Below are positions 22,031 through 34,104 of a DNA stretch of 64,000 nt, piece after piece. The stretch is taken from NCBI GenBank assembly GCA_019022495.1, contig JAFEKR010000053.1:62001-126000 (forward strand). The letters are read 5' to 3'. This DNA is from Epichloe hybrida. Its lineage: Eukaryota > Ascomycota > Sordariomycetes > Hypocreales > Clavicipitaceae. Both the position numbers and the translations under genes were made by a program. The notes below the pieces were generated by a model. It did no database searches. It saw only the letters and a program-made list of their open reading frames with translations, and was not told the origin of the DNA. Each line of letters begins with the position of its first letter. The stretch's first letter is position 1.

Positions 22031-24638
22031 TTTCGATAAGTATACTACTAGGAGAGATATAATATTATTTAAGGCTATTAGCATTCCCTAGAATTTATTA
22101 AGGAAGGTAAGTTCTTATAGCCTAAGTTTAAGGTAATTTACTTTAAGTTTAAGGTGCTTTTATTTCCTAATTATAAGGTTTATTAAGGTTAAGTAATATA
22201 TTAATAAATTCTCTAGTAAGTAATTAAGGTTTTTAGGGTTAATTACTTTAGTCCCCTTCTAAAACCTCACTTATTTAATTACTTTATTTACTTACTAATT
22301 AGGTTAATTATTACCTTCTTATTTCCCCTTTCAAACCTAATTAGTAAGCCTTTTAACTATTAATTAATCCTATAGATTAAGTTATAGAAAGCGTTCTAGC
22401 TAATCTAGTAGTAAAATTTCCTTTATATATAGTAATACTAGGAGATTAGTGCTATGCTAAGGGAGCTTAAATTTTACCCTTAAGTTAATTTATATTTACT
22501 TATTAAAGATAACCTCTTTTACCCTTTTTACTAGCCTTATAATTAGATTCTAGAGTTAATAAATATTATTAGCTTTATAGCTTACTAGGAAGTAAAAATA
22601 TATTTTATTATTAAGCTTCTTTAAGTGCTTTACCTTAGGCACTAGCTTATAAGTATAATAGCTTAGGCGCTATAAGTATAATATATATAGTTTAATTCCT
22701 AACTATACTTTATATAGAGTTATGCTATTAAGAGCACTATATAAAGATTATTCCTAGGTATATACTATTACTTATAGGATCTTTCCCTAAAGCTCCTTTA
22801 AAAGTTTACTATTATAAAAGATAGCTTTTACTTTATTTTAAATAGTAAGGTATATATACTTTATTAGGTTTTAGTTTAGTTAATATATTATAGTTTACTC
22901 TAGTATAATGCCTTTTTACTTAAAAAAATTAAGTAAGACTATATTCTTAAACTCTTCTCTATTATCTAGCTTATCTTATTAGATTTAACCTAATATTTAT
23001 ACTTTTACTATAGTAATATTTACTTAGATATAGGTAGTAGCCTATAACTTCTCTCTTAGTAAGTATATCCTAGGTTTCTTAGTTAGGTTATTAATAATAA
23101 GTAAGTAATACTTCTCCCTTACTAGTATTTAAGGCTTAATTAGGCTACCTAGATTTACTATTTACCTCTAACTATAGTTAAGTGCCTTATATAATATTAC
23201 CTAAGTATTTTATACCTTTTCTTTACTTACTATATAGGCCTTATAAGGACTAGCTTATTTATTAGTAACTTAAATACCTAAATTACTTACTAGTTTAATA
23301 TAGTTAGTATAATTTAGGTAACTTATTCTAAGGTAAAAGACTTATAGTAGTACAGTCTTAGTAGTATATAAGGTAAGGAATACTACTAGGTTATTAATAA
23401 CTTCTAGTGTATTCTAGTAATATATAGTTTTTATATAAGAATACTCTAGGTATTTAAATTTACTATAAGTTATGCTATAAATTACTAGACTTTTATTATA
23501 CCTAACTTTTATATTATTATATATTTAAAGATATATAAAGCTAGGTCATTTAGTAAATACACTAAGGGATAGCAAGTTAATCTAATAATAGGTAAAGTTA
23601 GTATATAAAGGACTTACTAAAGGTAAATTAGCTTTATATTTTAAATATACTATACTATTATTAGTATGCTTTTATTACTAAGTGTATAAGCTCTTTCTCT
23701 AATGCTATTTATTAGAATAAGGTTAGTAAATTCCTTATAGTTACTAAATATATACTTATTATAGTAAATATAATACTTAGTAATATTATTAAAGACTTAG
23801 TCTAGGCTTTTAGTATTAGTATTCTAGCTATTAATCTTTATACTTAATATAGTAAGTTTATAAATATTAGCTATAAAGAAGTTACTAAGGTCTTATAGCT
23901 ATATAAGGAATATATTTACCTTATTATCTAGTATATTTATATTAGCGTTATACAATAAAGGCTTATTAGTAGCCTTAGTAGCCTTTTATCTATTCTAAGT
24001 ATTATATTTACTATTATTATAGTTACTTAGTGTAAGAATCTAGCTATATATAGTGTAAACCTTTTAGTAAGGTCCCTTATAGTTATTTAGCTTCTAAAGT
24101 TTTATATATTTCTATAGCTATATTAAGCTAGTTATATCTTTTCTATATTTACTACTAGTATAAGCTATATACGCTGCTTTACTAGTAATTATATTACCTA
24201 TATATCCTAATATTTTCTTCTTAGTTTATAGGCATTAATACTTATCTTAAGCTAGCTCTATAAGCGTATCTAGCGTAATATTAGTGCTATTACTAATATT
24301 AGCTATTTTATACTATTAAAAGATTTAGGATTAGAAGATACTAAATATATTACCTAGGTTACTAAGGAACTATAGTTAATAAAGCTCTTTAGGTATCTTT
24401 TAGTTTAGTTATACTTACTTAAGCTTATAAAGTTATTCCTTAAATACCTAGGTAAAGTCCTAGATATTACTATGCTTTTATAAGGTATTTATAATAAGAC
24501 CTATAATAACTTTACTAAGAATATTAGCACTTTATTATTAACTAACTTTTTATAGTATAGTATAAGCCTTATAGGCCTTTATAATATCCTTAATTTTCTT
24601 GCCTATATAAGGTAAGCACTATCTATAAATTCTAGTAA
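22031..24638. other. AT-rich RIP-degenerate sequence, unclassified
   Basis: No open frame above noise was found. The TA-rich, CpA-poor composition points to an old RIP-mutated transposon. I could not decode RT, integrase or transposase motifs on either strand. Confidence 0.4.
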
Positions 24639-24841
24639 TGTGAGAACAATGGTAGCTAGGCAAGAGGTATGGGGGGCTCTGGTATATTGACTGAAGCTTG
24701 CTAGGTCTAAGTGTGTTGTGCGTGCGAGTCACTGGCTTATAGCTAGCGGCTCGCCAGTGTCACGTGGACCTAGCCCTAGGACATGGCCTGCCCGCGGGGT
24801 GCACTGGTGATTACGGGTGTTGTTGTGAGTGGGGCCTCACA
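24639..24841 (+). mobile_element. Young solo LTR-like insert, 203 bp, GC-rich (TSD AGTAA)
   Basis: Begins TGTGAGAACAATGG and ends GGGGCCTCACA, so the ends are TGTGAG/CTCACA inverted and TG...CA. It is flanked by perfect AGTAA duplications (24634-24638, 24842-24846). It is the only GC-rich stretch in about 20 kb, retaining CCCGCGGGG and CACGTGGACC, so it shows no RIP. This suggests insertion after the surrounding desert decayed. It could be a solo LTR or another short element making a 5-bp duplication. Confidence 0.75.
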
Positions 24842-24846
24842 AGTAA

Positions 24847-26001
24847 GTAAGTTCTAGTTCTTATATTTCTAGAATATAAGTTATTTAATATACTTATTTT
24901 ATACTATTACTAAGTATAGTTTTATAAGTATTATAGGTATTAAAGTACCTTTAAGAATAGGAGTTATAAATTTAGCTATTATAGTATTCTTTAGTGCTTT
25001 ATCTTATTTTACCTAGTTTTCTAACCCCTTTAGCTTTATAATACTATTATAGTTTATATTACTTCTATAGGCCTTTATTACTATACTTTAGACTTTAAAG
25101 TTATTAAGGTCTAGATATAATATATTATCTTTATTAAATAGTTAGTTTTAAGATTCTATAGCTATTATATAAGTTATATTTTACTAGGGGCAAGCTACTA
25201 GAGATTTATAGCTAGTAGCTTTAGGTATATTTATATAGGGACTATTCTTATATAATAATAACTACTATAAATATAATTAATAGTAGTTAAATAATTAAGT
25301 GTAGCCTAGTTCCTAGTTATTATATTTATTATTATATTTATTATTATATTTATTATTATATTTATTATTATATTTATTATTATATTTATTATTATATTTA
25401 TTATTAAGGAAATACTAAATAAAACATTAAAGTGTTTAATTTTATAGTATTTATATTTTACTTTTAACCTTTTCTAAACCTAGAGGGATATTATTATAAA
25501 TATTATAAAGTTTACTCTTTAAGATTAGGAAGTTATTAATATTTATATTTTATAGGTCTTAAGGCATAGCTTATAGGATAAATTCTAATTTACTATTAGT
25601 ACTAGGTAAGAATACTATAGTAAAGGATTAAGGACTATAAGTCCTATTTCCTTACTAATAATATCTTATATTTATAAGGTTTTTACCTATATAAATAACT
25701 TACTTAAGCTTAGGGTTAATACCTATAGTAAGCATATTAATTAGTTTATTATAGTTATTACTTCTAATAAATATAAAGCTTTTAATACTAAAATCCTCTC
25801 CTAAAGCTTCTAAGCCCTAAGCTAAGGTAATAGCCTTAGAAGAGTTTTTAGTGTTAGTAAATATTATAAGAATTATAATAGTTTAGTAAAGTATTAGTAA
25901 TATTAGAAGGAGTTAGTAATTATAGATTAATTAATTTATTACCTATAGGAAGGGCTTTATTTAAGAATGCTTAGTTTTAGAGTATTTAAGCTTATAACCT
26001 A
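24847..26001. other. AT-rich RIP-degenerate sequence, unclassified
   Basis: This continues the relic interrupted by the 203-bp insert. It contains a 12-mer TATTATATTTAT array (25320-25405). Minus-strand frames near 25600-25800 look faintly protein-like but no family was recognised. Confidence 0.35.
25320..25405 (+). repeat. TATTATATTTAT 12-mer tandem array (~7 copies)
   Basis: The unit is repeated head to tail with an exact 12-base period in the AT-rich relic. Confidence 0.9.
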
Positions 26002-26142
26002 TTAGAATTATATAATATAATAGCTTATATTATATATAAGGTATAAGTTATATATATATAGGTTATAGGCAGTATAAGCCCTAATGTACACTCCACCGCG
26101 CAATCTAGCCGAAGTGGTCCTGATTGGCTGTGGAATCTAACA
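26002..26142 (+). repeat. Right copy of the 141-bp direct repeat
   Basis: Gap-free match to 6545-6685. Here the first 58 positions carry the T/A (RIP-type) changes, the last at 26059. From 26086 on the copy looks native ('CACTCCACCGCGCAATCTAG'). This is the mirror image of the left copy's state. Confidence 0.85.
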
Positions 26143-26840
26143 GTGCTTCTATAACCGAGGATTTGATTTGGCCAAGACGGAGAGGTTGTTGTTCTAGCAT
26201 GCAATGCACTGGATGTATGTATGTATGTACAATCGTGATGCACGTCATGGCTCGAGTCAGCCCATTTATGCAGAACGCCACATCTGGGCGAGCAGGTAAT
26301 ATCAGACAACGGTGTAAGCCTTGTTCTTCCTCCATACGTGTACAATTTTCTTCGACTAAGACAAAATGTCTGGGTTTTGATCGATCTTTCCTAATAGAGG
26401 TAGCTTGGTTCTTGTTAGTCTGGTTTGCAAGGCGCTGACCTCTATTACTAGATATTATATAATAAGCCCTTATAACCTATGCTGCATAAGTTTTTCAGGA
26501 TAAGCTCTGCTTCTTCCTTCGCTAGTTCAACAGAGACCCCAAGGTTATGGTCATTCTCCGCAGGGTTGGTTGGTGTGCGCGGCATCCTTGGATCGTGTCA
26601 ACCAACACCATCCAGTACAAGTATAAAAGGGGGAGGAAGTTCGTCCCCCGAACTCGCATCAACTTGTTGCAAATTCCAGCTTCCTCATCAAGCTCTCCTT
26701 CTTTTTCTTCTCCATCAACAAACACATTGGTACAGAAAATTCACCCCCCACTCAAAACAAGAATCCACGTCGTCTTTCTAACTCGTGTATTCTGGAAAAG
26801 AAACTTCAGCACTACCCATTTCTTTCTAACGCGGTGCGCA
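26143..26840. other. Gene-island edge and upstream region of the secreted protein
   Basis: Normal GC content. Short frames at 26025-26438 show no family features. A small inverted repeat TAATAGAGGT / ACCTCTATTA lies near 26392-26447. The TATA box and leader of the downstream gene are here. Confidence 0.4.
26622..26628 (+). promoter_or_regulatory. TATA box (TATAAAA) of the cysteine-rich protein gene
   Basis: TATAAAAGGGGG lies about 215 bases upstream of the ATG at 26841. A C/T- and CA-rich leader (CATCAACTTG, TCTCCTTCTTTTTCTTC) follows, typical of a well-expressed fungal gene. Confidence 0.55.
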
Positions 26841-27125
26841 ATGCAGTTCAAGCTTTTGGTCCTTGTCTCCCTTGCAGCAACCGCCTTGGCTGACTGTCGT
26901 GGACACCGTTGCTGTAGATGCACGAGGATGACCGCGGCCGATGACAAGCGGACGCGATGTGTCTACGACTGGATCGGCGCAAAGGAATTGTGTGTGGATA
27001 GACATGGTCTTTACTTCTGCAAGATTTTAGCAACACAAAAAATCGTTAGGGATCTCTGTCGGAGCAGTGATATGAAATGCGGTCCAAGTGCTGTGTTCAG
27101 TGGGTTTGATTGCTGGGACTGCTAA
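26841..27125 (+). CDS. Small secreted cysteine-rich protein (effector-like candidate)
   Basis: Ninety-four residues. A clear signal peptide (MQFKLLVLVSLAATALA) precedes a 77-residue mature part starting DCRGHRCCRC. The mature part has 11 cysteines, at 19, 24, 25, 27, 40, 51, 60, 73, 80, 91 and 94. It looks disulfide-stabilised and extracellular, but I do not recognise its family. The frame is also open upstream to 26547, but the signal peptide after a TATA box and C/T-rich leader favours ATG 26841. It lies only ~700 bases from the RIP-mutated desert, a common setting for fungal effector candidates; that role is inference. The odd cysteine number suggests one free thiol or dimerisation. Confidence 0.75.
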   Translation: MQFKLLVLVSLAATALADCRGHRCCRCTRMTAADDKRTRCVYDWIGAKELCVDRHGLYFCKILATQKIVRDLCRSSDMKCGPSAVFSGFDCWDC

Positions 27126-27690
27126 GGAGTTGCGATGAGGGCATTGGGGGGGGACGTTGCAAAGGTCTCGGGTCTTTAGAATTCTTGTAGCGAGACTGCA
27201 GTCTACAGCATAGTTGCCTTTTACTTCATGCTGCTCTGGGGGAAGTGGCTGGTATAGCTTAACTTCCAACTTCTCTCTCGAGATGTACGTGGACTTGTTA
27301 CTTTGGACCTACACAGCCATAAACTCTTCCCTTTTCTCTCACGCTTTTGCTTGTGCACGTCAAAGAAAATAATTGAATATCGCTGCCCCAATGTTCAGAC
27401 GTACCTCTCATATTGTTGCGAATGATTCATCATGTCAGCTCACAACGTAGCTCTTGACTAGTTTTGATGATTTAGTCTCCTTACTCATGCATTTTACCAG
27501 CTTGGTCGTCGAAATACGCAACATATGGATTGTACACTTTTTGAGGGATACCTCCTCTGTACTAGGCTTTCCTATAGAATTTCTGACAGCACAACCATTC
27601 TTGTAAAGGGGGTTGGTGGTGAATCTGTTGCTCATTGAAACTATTATGAAATGCTGTTCCATCTCCAACGGGGGGAATCCTTACCCATTA
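27126..27690. other. Intergenic region, no gene seen
   Basis: Follows the stop of the secreted-protein gene and contains a G9 run near 27146. No convincing open frame or RNA gene was seen. The minus-strand frame at 27435-27668 has no recognisable features. Confidence 0.4.
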
Positions 27691-28359
<669 letters not shown>

Positions 28360-29465
28360 CCGAGACTGAAACACGACGGAATCGTATCTTTCATGGTTTC
28401 CCATGAACAAAGAAATGGCTTGTGCGGTCTTGTAGAAGCAATGACAGGTCTATGTTGTCGTGTAGGTTTGGCGAGGGTGGAAGAGACGGGAGTATTTCTG
28501 TAATTTCTGTACATGCCAATACATGGACGGCTAGTCTGAGTGGCGCGCGAATGACAAAAGTCTGGCGTCAATTTTATCGAAACTGTTCCTTCCCCAGTGA
28601 CGTGAAACAATGTTCGCAGAGGCTGGGAGCCAACAGCGAGCTTCGCCTTTGTCACCTGTTGACACTTGGATTCATAGCCAGCCAAGTGCCCGCGGTTGGC
28701 CAACGCAACAACAAGCTTATGTCGCTTCTTTGGCTTTGACCTGCTTTTGCCTCTTTCATTGTATCACGTCGCCTTCTCAAGAAAGAGCACTTATTTTTGG
28801 TTTATATCGTCGTCGTTTTGAAGGCTGAACTGGACAACTGGGGGAGCGGTTTGGAAATGCAAACTCCGTGGCCTTTTTTTTTTGGATTTATTCTTGTTCA
28901 CGCTGATGCATCTTTATAATATCTCTGGTAAGTGTGTTCCTTTGGTCGAATTCCTCACACAAAGATCGAGGGAAAGTCTTACCGGCGGCTCCTTCCCTCG
29001 GTTTCTTGGACTTGTCACTTTGACAGAACACGGTACCTGTCGAGAGCGGTTGACAGCTCGCTCGCTACACGGGAGAACTGCTTCTTTCCTTCTTCGACAT
29101 TGTTCTTCGCTTCAATTGCGCAATTTCTGAACCCATCAGGACCATCCCTTCATTTCCCAGTCACTGAGTTACGACTCTTGTTCCTTTGCCCGCGAGAGTC
29201 TTTGCCGAAAAAAAAAAAAAAAGACACTCATTTAGCTGGATCCTGGAAGTCCCCTTGACACCTAGAAATTAGACGCTTGAATCGAAGTTGCAAAGCCTTC
29301 CGGAAAGACAGTCTTTGGTCATCATTAATGCTACAACTCTGGTTGACGACTCCATTGGTATCAATTCTAACTCGGACCTGCCTCCTCCAGATCTCTTTTC
29401 TTTCTTTGACTCTCAAAACGAAGGCACGAAGACGGCTTTGTCTCAAGGGCGCCAAAAATTCATAC
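28360..29465. other. Intergenic region: breakpoint of the MET17 relic and promoter of the next gene
   Basis: Homology to the sulfhydrylase stops near 28360, and no N-terminal part is found to the right. The stretch from ~28740 is C/T-rich with T- and A-runs (28876-28885, 29207-29222), typical of a fungal promoter and leader. Short open frames at 28422-29258 have no recognisable features. Confidence 0.4.
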
Positions 29466-29987
29466 ATGTATCTGGATACGATGGACAACCAGTCTCTTCC
29501 AGACTCTACTTCTCCCACTCCTTCGATCAGTGCATCATCTGTGGCATCATCTGTGGCATCATCAAAACAACCGACTTACACCACTGCTGGAACGATCTAT
29601 AAGCCCAGCTCATCTCAGCCACTTCAACCGCCCACTCGTCGTGGTCGTTCGCTCAAGTGGCCCATTGGCAGCAGCCTGCATGCTGATCTTGCTGCTCTAC
29701 CCAAGACGGGACTGTCCGGGCTCAAGGCTTCTGCCGGCAACCCATACTCAGCTTTGCAGCAGTATACGCCTTTGCAGCAAAACTACGACCGGGCCATCAG
29801 CCCATCCAGCGACCAGGACCATATTCTTGCCAAGATGCCAGCAGACATACCCAGGATCCATATTTCCAATCTACTGAACCTCCAGTCATTTGGCTTATCC
29901 GAAATACGAAACGTGGAAAGAGTGATGAAAAACGAAGAGGAGGTCTTCTCAGGTAACTATAGTGATGGCGAAGACGAGGCCAATGAC

Positions 29988-30019
<32 letters not shown>

Positions 30020-31208
30020 CTCCTCCAATAACAATGCCTTGAAGAATCTACCGGTACAGTCATTGAAACATCTAGCATCTTACTCAAATCCGACTCAGAA
30101 AGCTGCTCGAAAGGCGTTTCAACGCGGATCGAGGGCCAGGCCCTGCACGCTCAGTTCGTCCATGGGCAGTACTACATCAACTAGTTCCCCAGGCCCAGCA
30201 TCTTTATGTACTTCAGACGCAACGAGTGAAGTAGGACAGGGCATTTCTGGCACAAAGAACCTCTCACAGACTGAACTATGTGCCCTGAAACGAGCCCAAC
30301 ACGACGTCATATCCAAGATTGACGGCGCATGGAGCACGAGGAACAGCACGCCAGCTCCAGCTTTCTCGATGCCTCCTAGAGCCAAGTCGGCAAGTGGCGA
30401 GGTTTCCAAGACCTCGAAAAAGCGTGTTTGCAAAAGAACAAGTGTTCCGATGCCCCTCACTGCCGGGCCGCCAGGGCAGCGAGTGTTTCGTCCCTTGACT
30501 ATCGAGAAGGCCCTCAAAGCCCTGGATGTTCGTTCTTCACCAGTAATCTGCAATGAGGAGGAGGATGGGGCGTCTATGATGACGACTCATATTCTGAGAC
30601 AGCGTGGAGTCGAGGACTTTTGTGTAGTATCGGAGAGTTTGGATTCAATGCCAACGGAAAGCACGCTGAGCCCTGGATTCAAGAGAATGGGCCACCCAGT
30701 ACAGATGCAAGGGGTTCAATTACCATCTGGCATCATTGAACCCGAGGAAGAATTTTACAATACTTTCCAGCAGCTCCCTGATCTTATGGGCAGCATGAAA
30801 GCGTGGGAGGAGAGGCCGCACCGACACACAAGTTGGCGGGACCAGTCTCCGGAGGTCCGCGCTTCGTATCATCCTGGAACAGATCGTCTTACAAATGAAG
30901 CACTGAGGGCGCACAACAAGAAACTCGAGGAGTGGTGGTATTCAGGTGTCAACAAAGCGTACAGACGGGCCGACACCACAAACTTGAGACACGCCGGTTC
31001 TCTCAGAGAGCACGGGCTTGGGGCAATCGGTGACAACAGACCAACTGCCTTGGTCAGTCGCCTGGGTACCATTGGCATGGAAGAAGCAGCTATCATTCCT
31101 ACGTCAGAGTACACTAGATCCCTGATGGAGATGGTGATCAATGCCCACAGCTCGGACAAGGGCGAACATTTCCCCTCCACAAGGTCTAGCCCAGCCTTTA
31201 TCCATTAG
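29466..31208 (+). CDS. Large disordered hypothetical protein (580 residues)
   Basis: Single-exon frame. I start at ATG 29466 (MYLDTMDNQ); ATG 29481 five codons later has an equally good context. The frame extends to 29277, but that part reads like 5' UTR. The N-terminus is Ser/Thr/Pro-rich with an SVAS-SVAS repeat, then basic RRGRSLKWP. An acidic DDDNDDDDDDDD run lies near residues 175-187. Conserved-looking parts follow: FRPLTIEKALKALDV near residue 355, and a C-terminal 'NEALRAHNKKLEEWWYSGV' with W and charged residues. There is no signal peptide or membrane segment. Probably nuclear or cytosolic, but I do not recognise the family. The real-gene call rests on long frame, composition and codon quality. 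Confidence 0.7.
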
Positions 31209-32466
31209 TCGAACGAGCTGATTAGTATCATTCGGGTCAGAAGGAGAGGACGCTCGCTTCTCGATGCTTCTGACACATGATCAGGTATTGCGTCATGGAA
31301 AATTCAAGATGTTAGGCACGTATATACTTTGGGACTGGAGACAGAGAGGAACTTGTCAAACTTCTAAGCCCGTAACGATCCCTTATGGACTATGACATAC
31401 CAGATGTCGTTTCCAAGGTCAGAACCTCGCCCTTATATGAGCCTTACTTAGGCCCAAGTACTGCAGATAGAATTAATGATACGAGCTAATATTGACCTTG
31501 TGTACTGATATGATGTGATGGACCACACCATGACGCTGCTTCAGCGTGAAGAAGCAGAAAGACAAGTGACGCAATTCTTGGAATAATCGGCACCAGCAAG
31601 ATCACCACCAACATTGGGGGTAGTCAATAGACCGATGATGAAGAAGAATCTATGACTCTCACACACCGCAAGATGCTTGCAGTATGTTGCATGTGGCATA
31701 CTCAAGAATGGGAAACGAAGCTCGTGTAAAGATATCCATGCAGCCGTCAACATACTCGTTAGACTTGACCGCGAGAGCGTGCCTCACATGTGCCCGAAGG
31801 CGAAGCAAACAAATGATGGCGAGGCTCATGATGGGCAAATACGATGACTTGAATCCTTGTCACGACACATGCCATCTACACCAAAGTCCAAGCCCTCCTC
31901 TCGGATGATCATGGTGGGACACGATGCCGACGACCCGATAGGCGCCGATACAGCCGTCAGTAAGAATTTCCATCTCTTTCAAGCAAAAGTTGAACATTGA
32001 CATGGAAGCATGCGCAGAACCGTCCAAGTGAAAAGGTGTGAGGTATCGGGCGAGGTTTTCCACCCAGACAAGTGGTCGACCGGTCGTCATTATTGGCCAG
32101 GACAGAGATGAGTGTTGAGGAATGTTTGGACTGTGTTTGCTTGTGCAGGACTTTGTACATACAGCAAACGATTTGGTGTCCTCGGTCAAAAGGGGCCAAT
32201 CAATTATCGATAAGCTCAATCAGACCCCGCCGGATCACTTTCCCCATAAATAACTGCCCCTCCATAATGACTTGCAGGACTCCAGTGACCAACCAGTCAG
32301 TCAGTCAGTCAGTCGCAAGCTCTCTCGACCAATTCAAGCCAAGTCGCGATCCAACGTGAGCATGACCATGCCTTTTTGAGTTCCAGTTTTGCCTTGCGCC
32401 TCCTTCAACATCCAAGGGGCGCAACTGAAGCATCTCGCTCTCACCAACTCTGCGCTTCAGTTCAGG
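31209..32466. other. Intergenic region and promoter of pantothenate kinase
   Basis: 1.26 kb without a convincing gene. Minus-strand frames (31541-31753, 31860-32219) have no recognisable family. A GTCA microsatellite (TCAGTCAGTCAGTCAGTCAG) lies near 32295-32316, just upstream of the C/T-rich leader. Confidence 0.45.
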
Positions 32467-34104
32467 ATGACGTCCGCCGGCGCCGAGGTTGAGCTGAGCC
32501 GCGAGAGGTCCAGAACCATGACCTCGACCGAGGAAATCAACAGCACCATTACCCGACCCGGAAGTGTCAAGATCAACGTCAAGGGCGCATTCATCGTCGA
32601 CCCGGATACTTCAACGCCGGCTGTGGGCGCCACCAACAGCTCTCAGGGCAACGGGCAAGGTAGTCCGACTCATCATGAAACGAGCGACATTCGCCTTCCG
32701 AACCACACCGCCGTGGTCAGTCATATTGCTGTTGATGTACGTATGTTTTGCATACTTGACACGGTCCTCGGGTCATGTGTGGTGTGCTGTCTCTGAGTGT
32801 TGCCCCCCCCCCGGGTCCTTGTCTCTCCTTTCCCTTTTCATCGGAGGGATGGTACGGCACATGCGGCTAACAGCTTCGATTTGTTGTACCTGCCACAGAT
32901 AGGAGGGTCGCTCATAAAATTGGTCTACTTCTCGCGTGAGGTACATTCTACCGACTCTGGGGGACGTCTGAATTTCCAAATCTTCGAGACGGACCGAATC
33001 GATGACTGCGTCGAGTTCATGAAGCATCTTTGCGACAAGCAATTGGAACTGAACGGGTCCAAGCCCGGTGAGCTCTGTGTTATGGCTACAGGTGGCGGGG
33101 CATACAAGTTCTACGACAAAATACGAGATGCTCTGGGTGTGGACGTGCTGAGAGAAGATGAAATGGAGTGTCTTATAATTGGTGAGAGAGTCTCCAAGAG
33201 CCATTGGCGCCGGGGAGCCATCGTGTGGGCAGATTTAGGACCAAGGACCCAACCAACCACCAGCCAGTACTGACGTGTATCATGATCTCTCTCCACAGGG
33301 CTTGACTTTTTCATCACAGAAATCCCGCGCGAAGTGTTTACCTATTCTGAAACCGACCCCATGCACTTTGTTAGCCCACGAGAGAAGATATATCCCTATC
33401 TTTTGGTGAACATTGGATCAGGTGTTTCCATCCTCAAAGTGGACGGACCCCGGTCTTACCAACGAGTGGGCGGCACATCTCTGGGAGGAGGTACTCTGTG
33501 GGGGTTGCTGTCGCTCTTGACTGGCGCCAAGAACTTTGACGACATGCTGGAGCAGGCAGGCCACGGAGACAATGCCAACGTGGACATGCTTGTCGGCGAC
33601 ATTTACGGCACAGACTATGGTAAAATTGGACTGAAGAGCACCACCATCGCGTCATCATTTGGCAAAGTTTTCCGCGAGAAAAGCTTGGCTGAAGCCGCGG
33701 CCGGAACGAAGAAGGAGTCTCCCTCAGGAGGAGCCGACACTGGCTCGATCAAGCTGGGCTTCTCGGAGAGCGACATTTCAAGATCGTTGCTATACGCAGT
33801 ATCGAACAACATTGGACAGATTGCCTATTTGCAGTCGCAAATCCACAACGTATCAGACATTTACTTTGGCGGGTCTTTTATTCGCGGCCACCGTCAAACA
33901 ATGAACACGTTGAGTTACGGGCTGAAGTTTTGGAGCAAGGGCGAGAAGCAGGCGTACTTTTTACGACATGAAGGATATCTCGGCGCCGTGGGTGCTTTTC
34001 TCAAGAGGCAGCCCAAGAACTGGGGTCGCCGGAACAGTCTGGAGGGCATGGAGGAGATTCTCGAACTCAGAAAAGGTTGCAAGGCAAAGGAATATGCCGC
34101 GTGA
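32467..34104 (+). CDS. CAB1: Pantothenate kinase (eukaryotic type II PanK)
   Basis: Exons 32467-32736, 32899-33181 and 33299-34104 give 452 residues. The enzyme phosphorylates pantothenate with ATP, the first and controlling step of coenzyme A synthesis, in the cytosol. Visible motifs: the phosphate-binding 'DIGGSLIKLVYF' spanning intron 1, 'CVMATGGGAYKF', 'DFFITEIPREVFTY' after intron 2, 'YLLVNIGSGVSILKV', the signature 'GGTSLGGGTLWGLLSLLTGA', and 'YFGGSFIRGH' near the end. All three exons join in frame. The first ~85 residues are Ser/Thr-rich and poorly conserved. I chose ATG 32467 (MTSAGAEV); a frame-open ATG at 32389 is possible. Cab1 is the yeast name of the single fungal PanK. Confidence 0.93.

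Noticed and set aside
6545..26142. Interpreting the 141-bp repeats as a transposon target duplication or a Starship-type insertion
   Set aside because: Target duplications of known elements are far shorter, and no tyrosine-recombinase (captain) gene was found at the left edge.
26025..26438. Overlapping ~100-residue frames on both strands at the desert edge
   Set aside because: No motifs; they overlap the 141-bp repeat and each other, and codon use is unremarkable.
29277..29465. N-terminal extension of the 580-residue protein
   Set aside because: The open sequence is probably 5' leader: composition changes at MYLDTMDNQ and better start contexts lie there.
31860..32219. 119-residue minus-strand frame
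   Set aside because: No recognisable domain; poor start context; it overlaps another frame of similar quality in the pantothenate kinase promoter.
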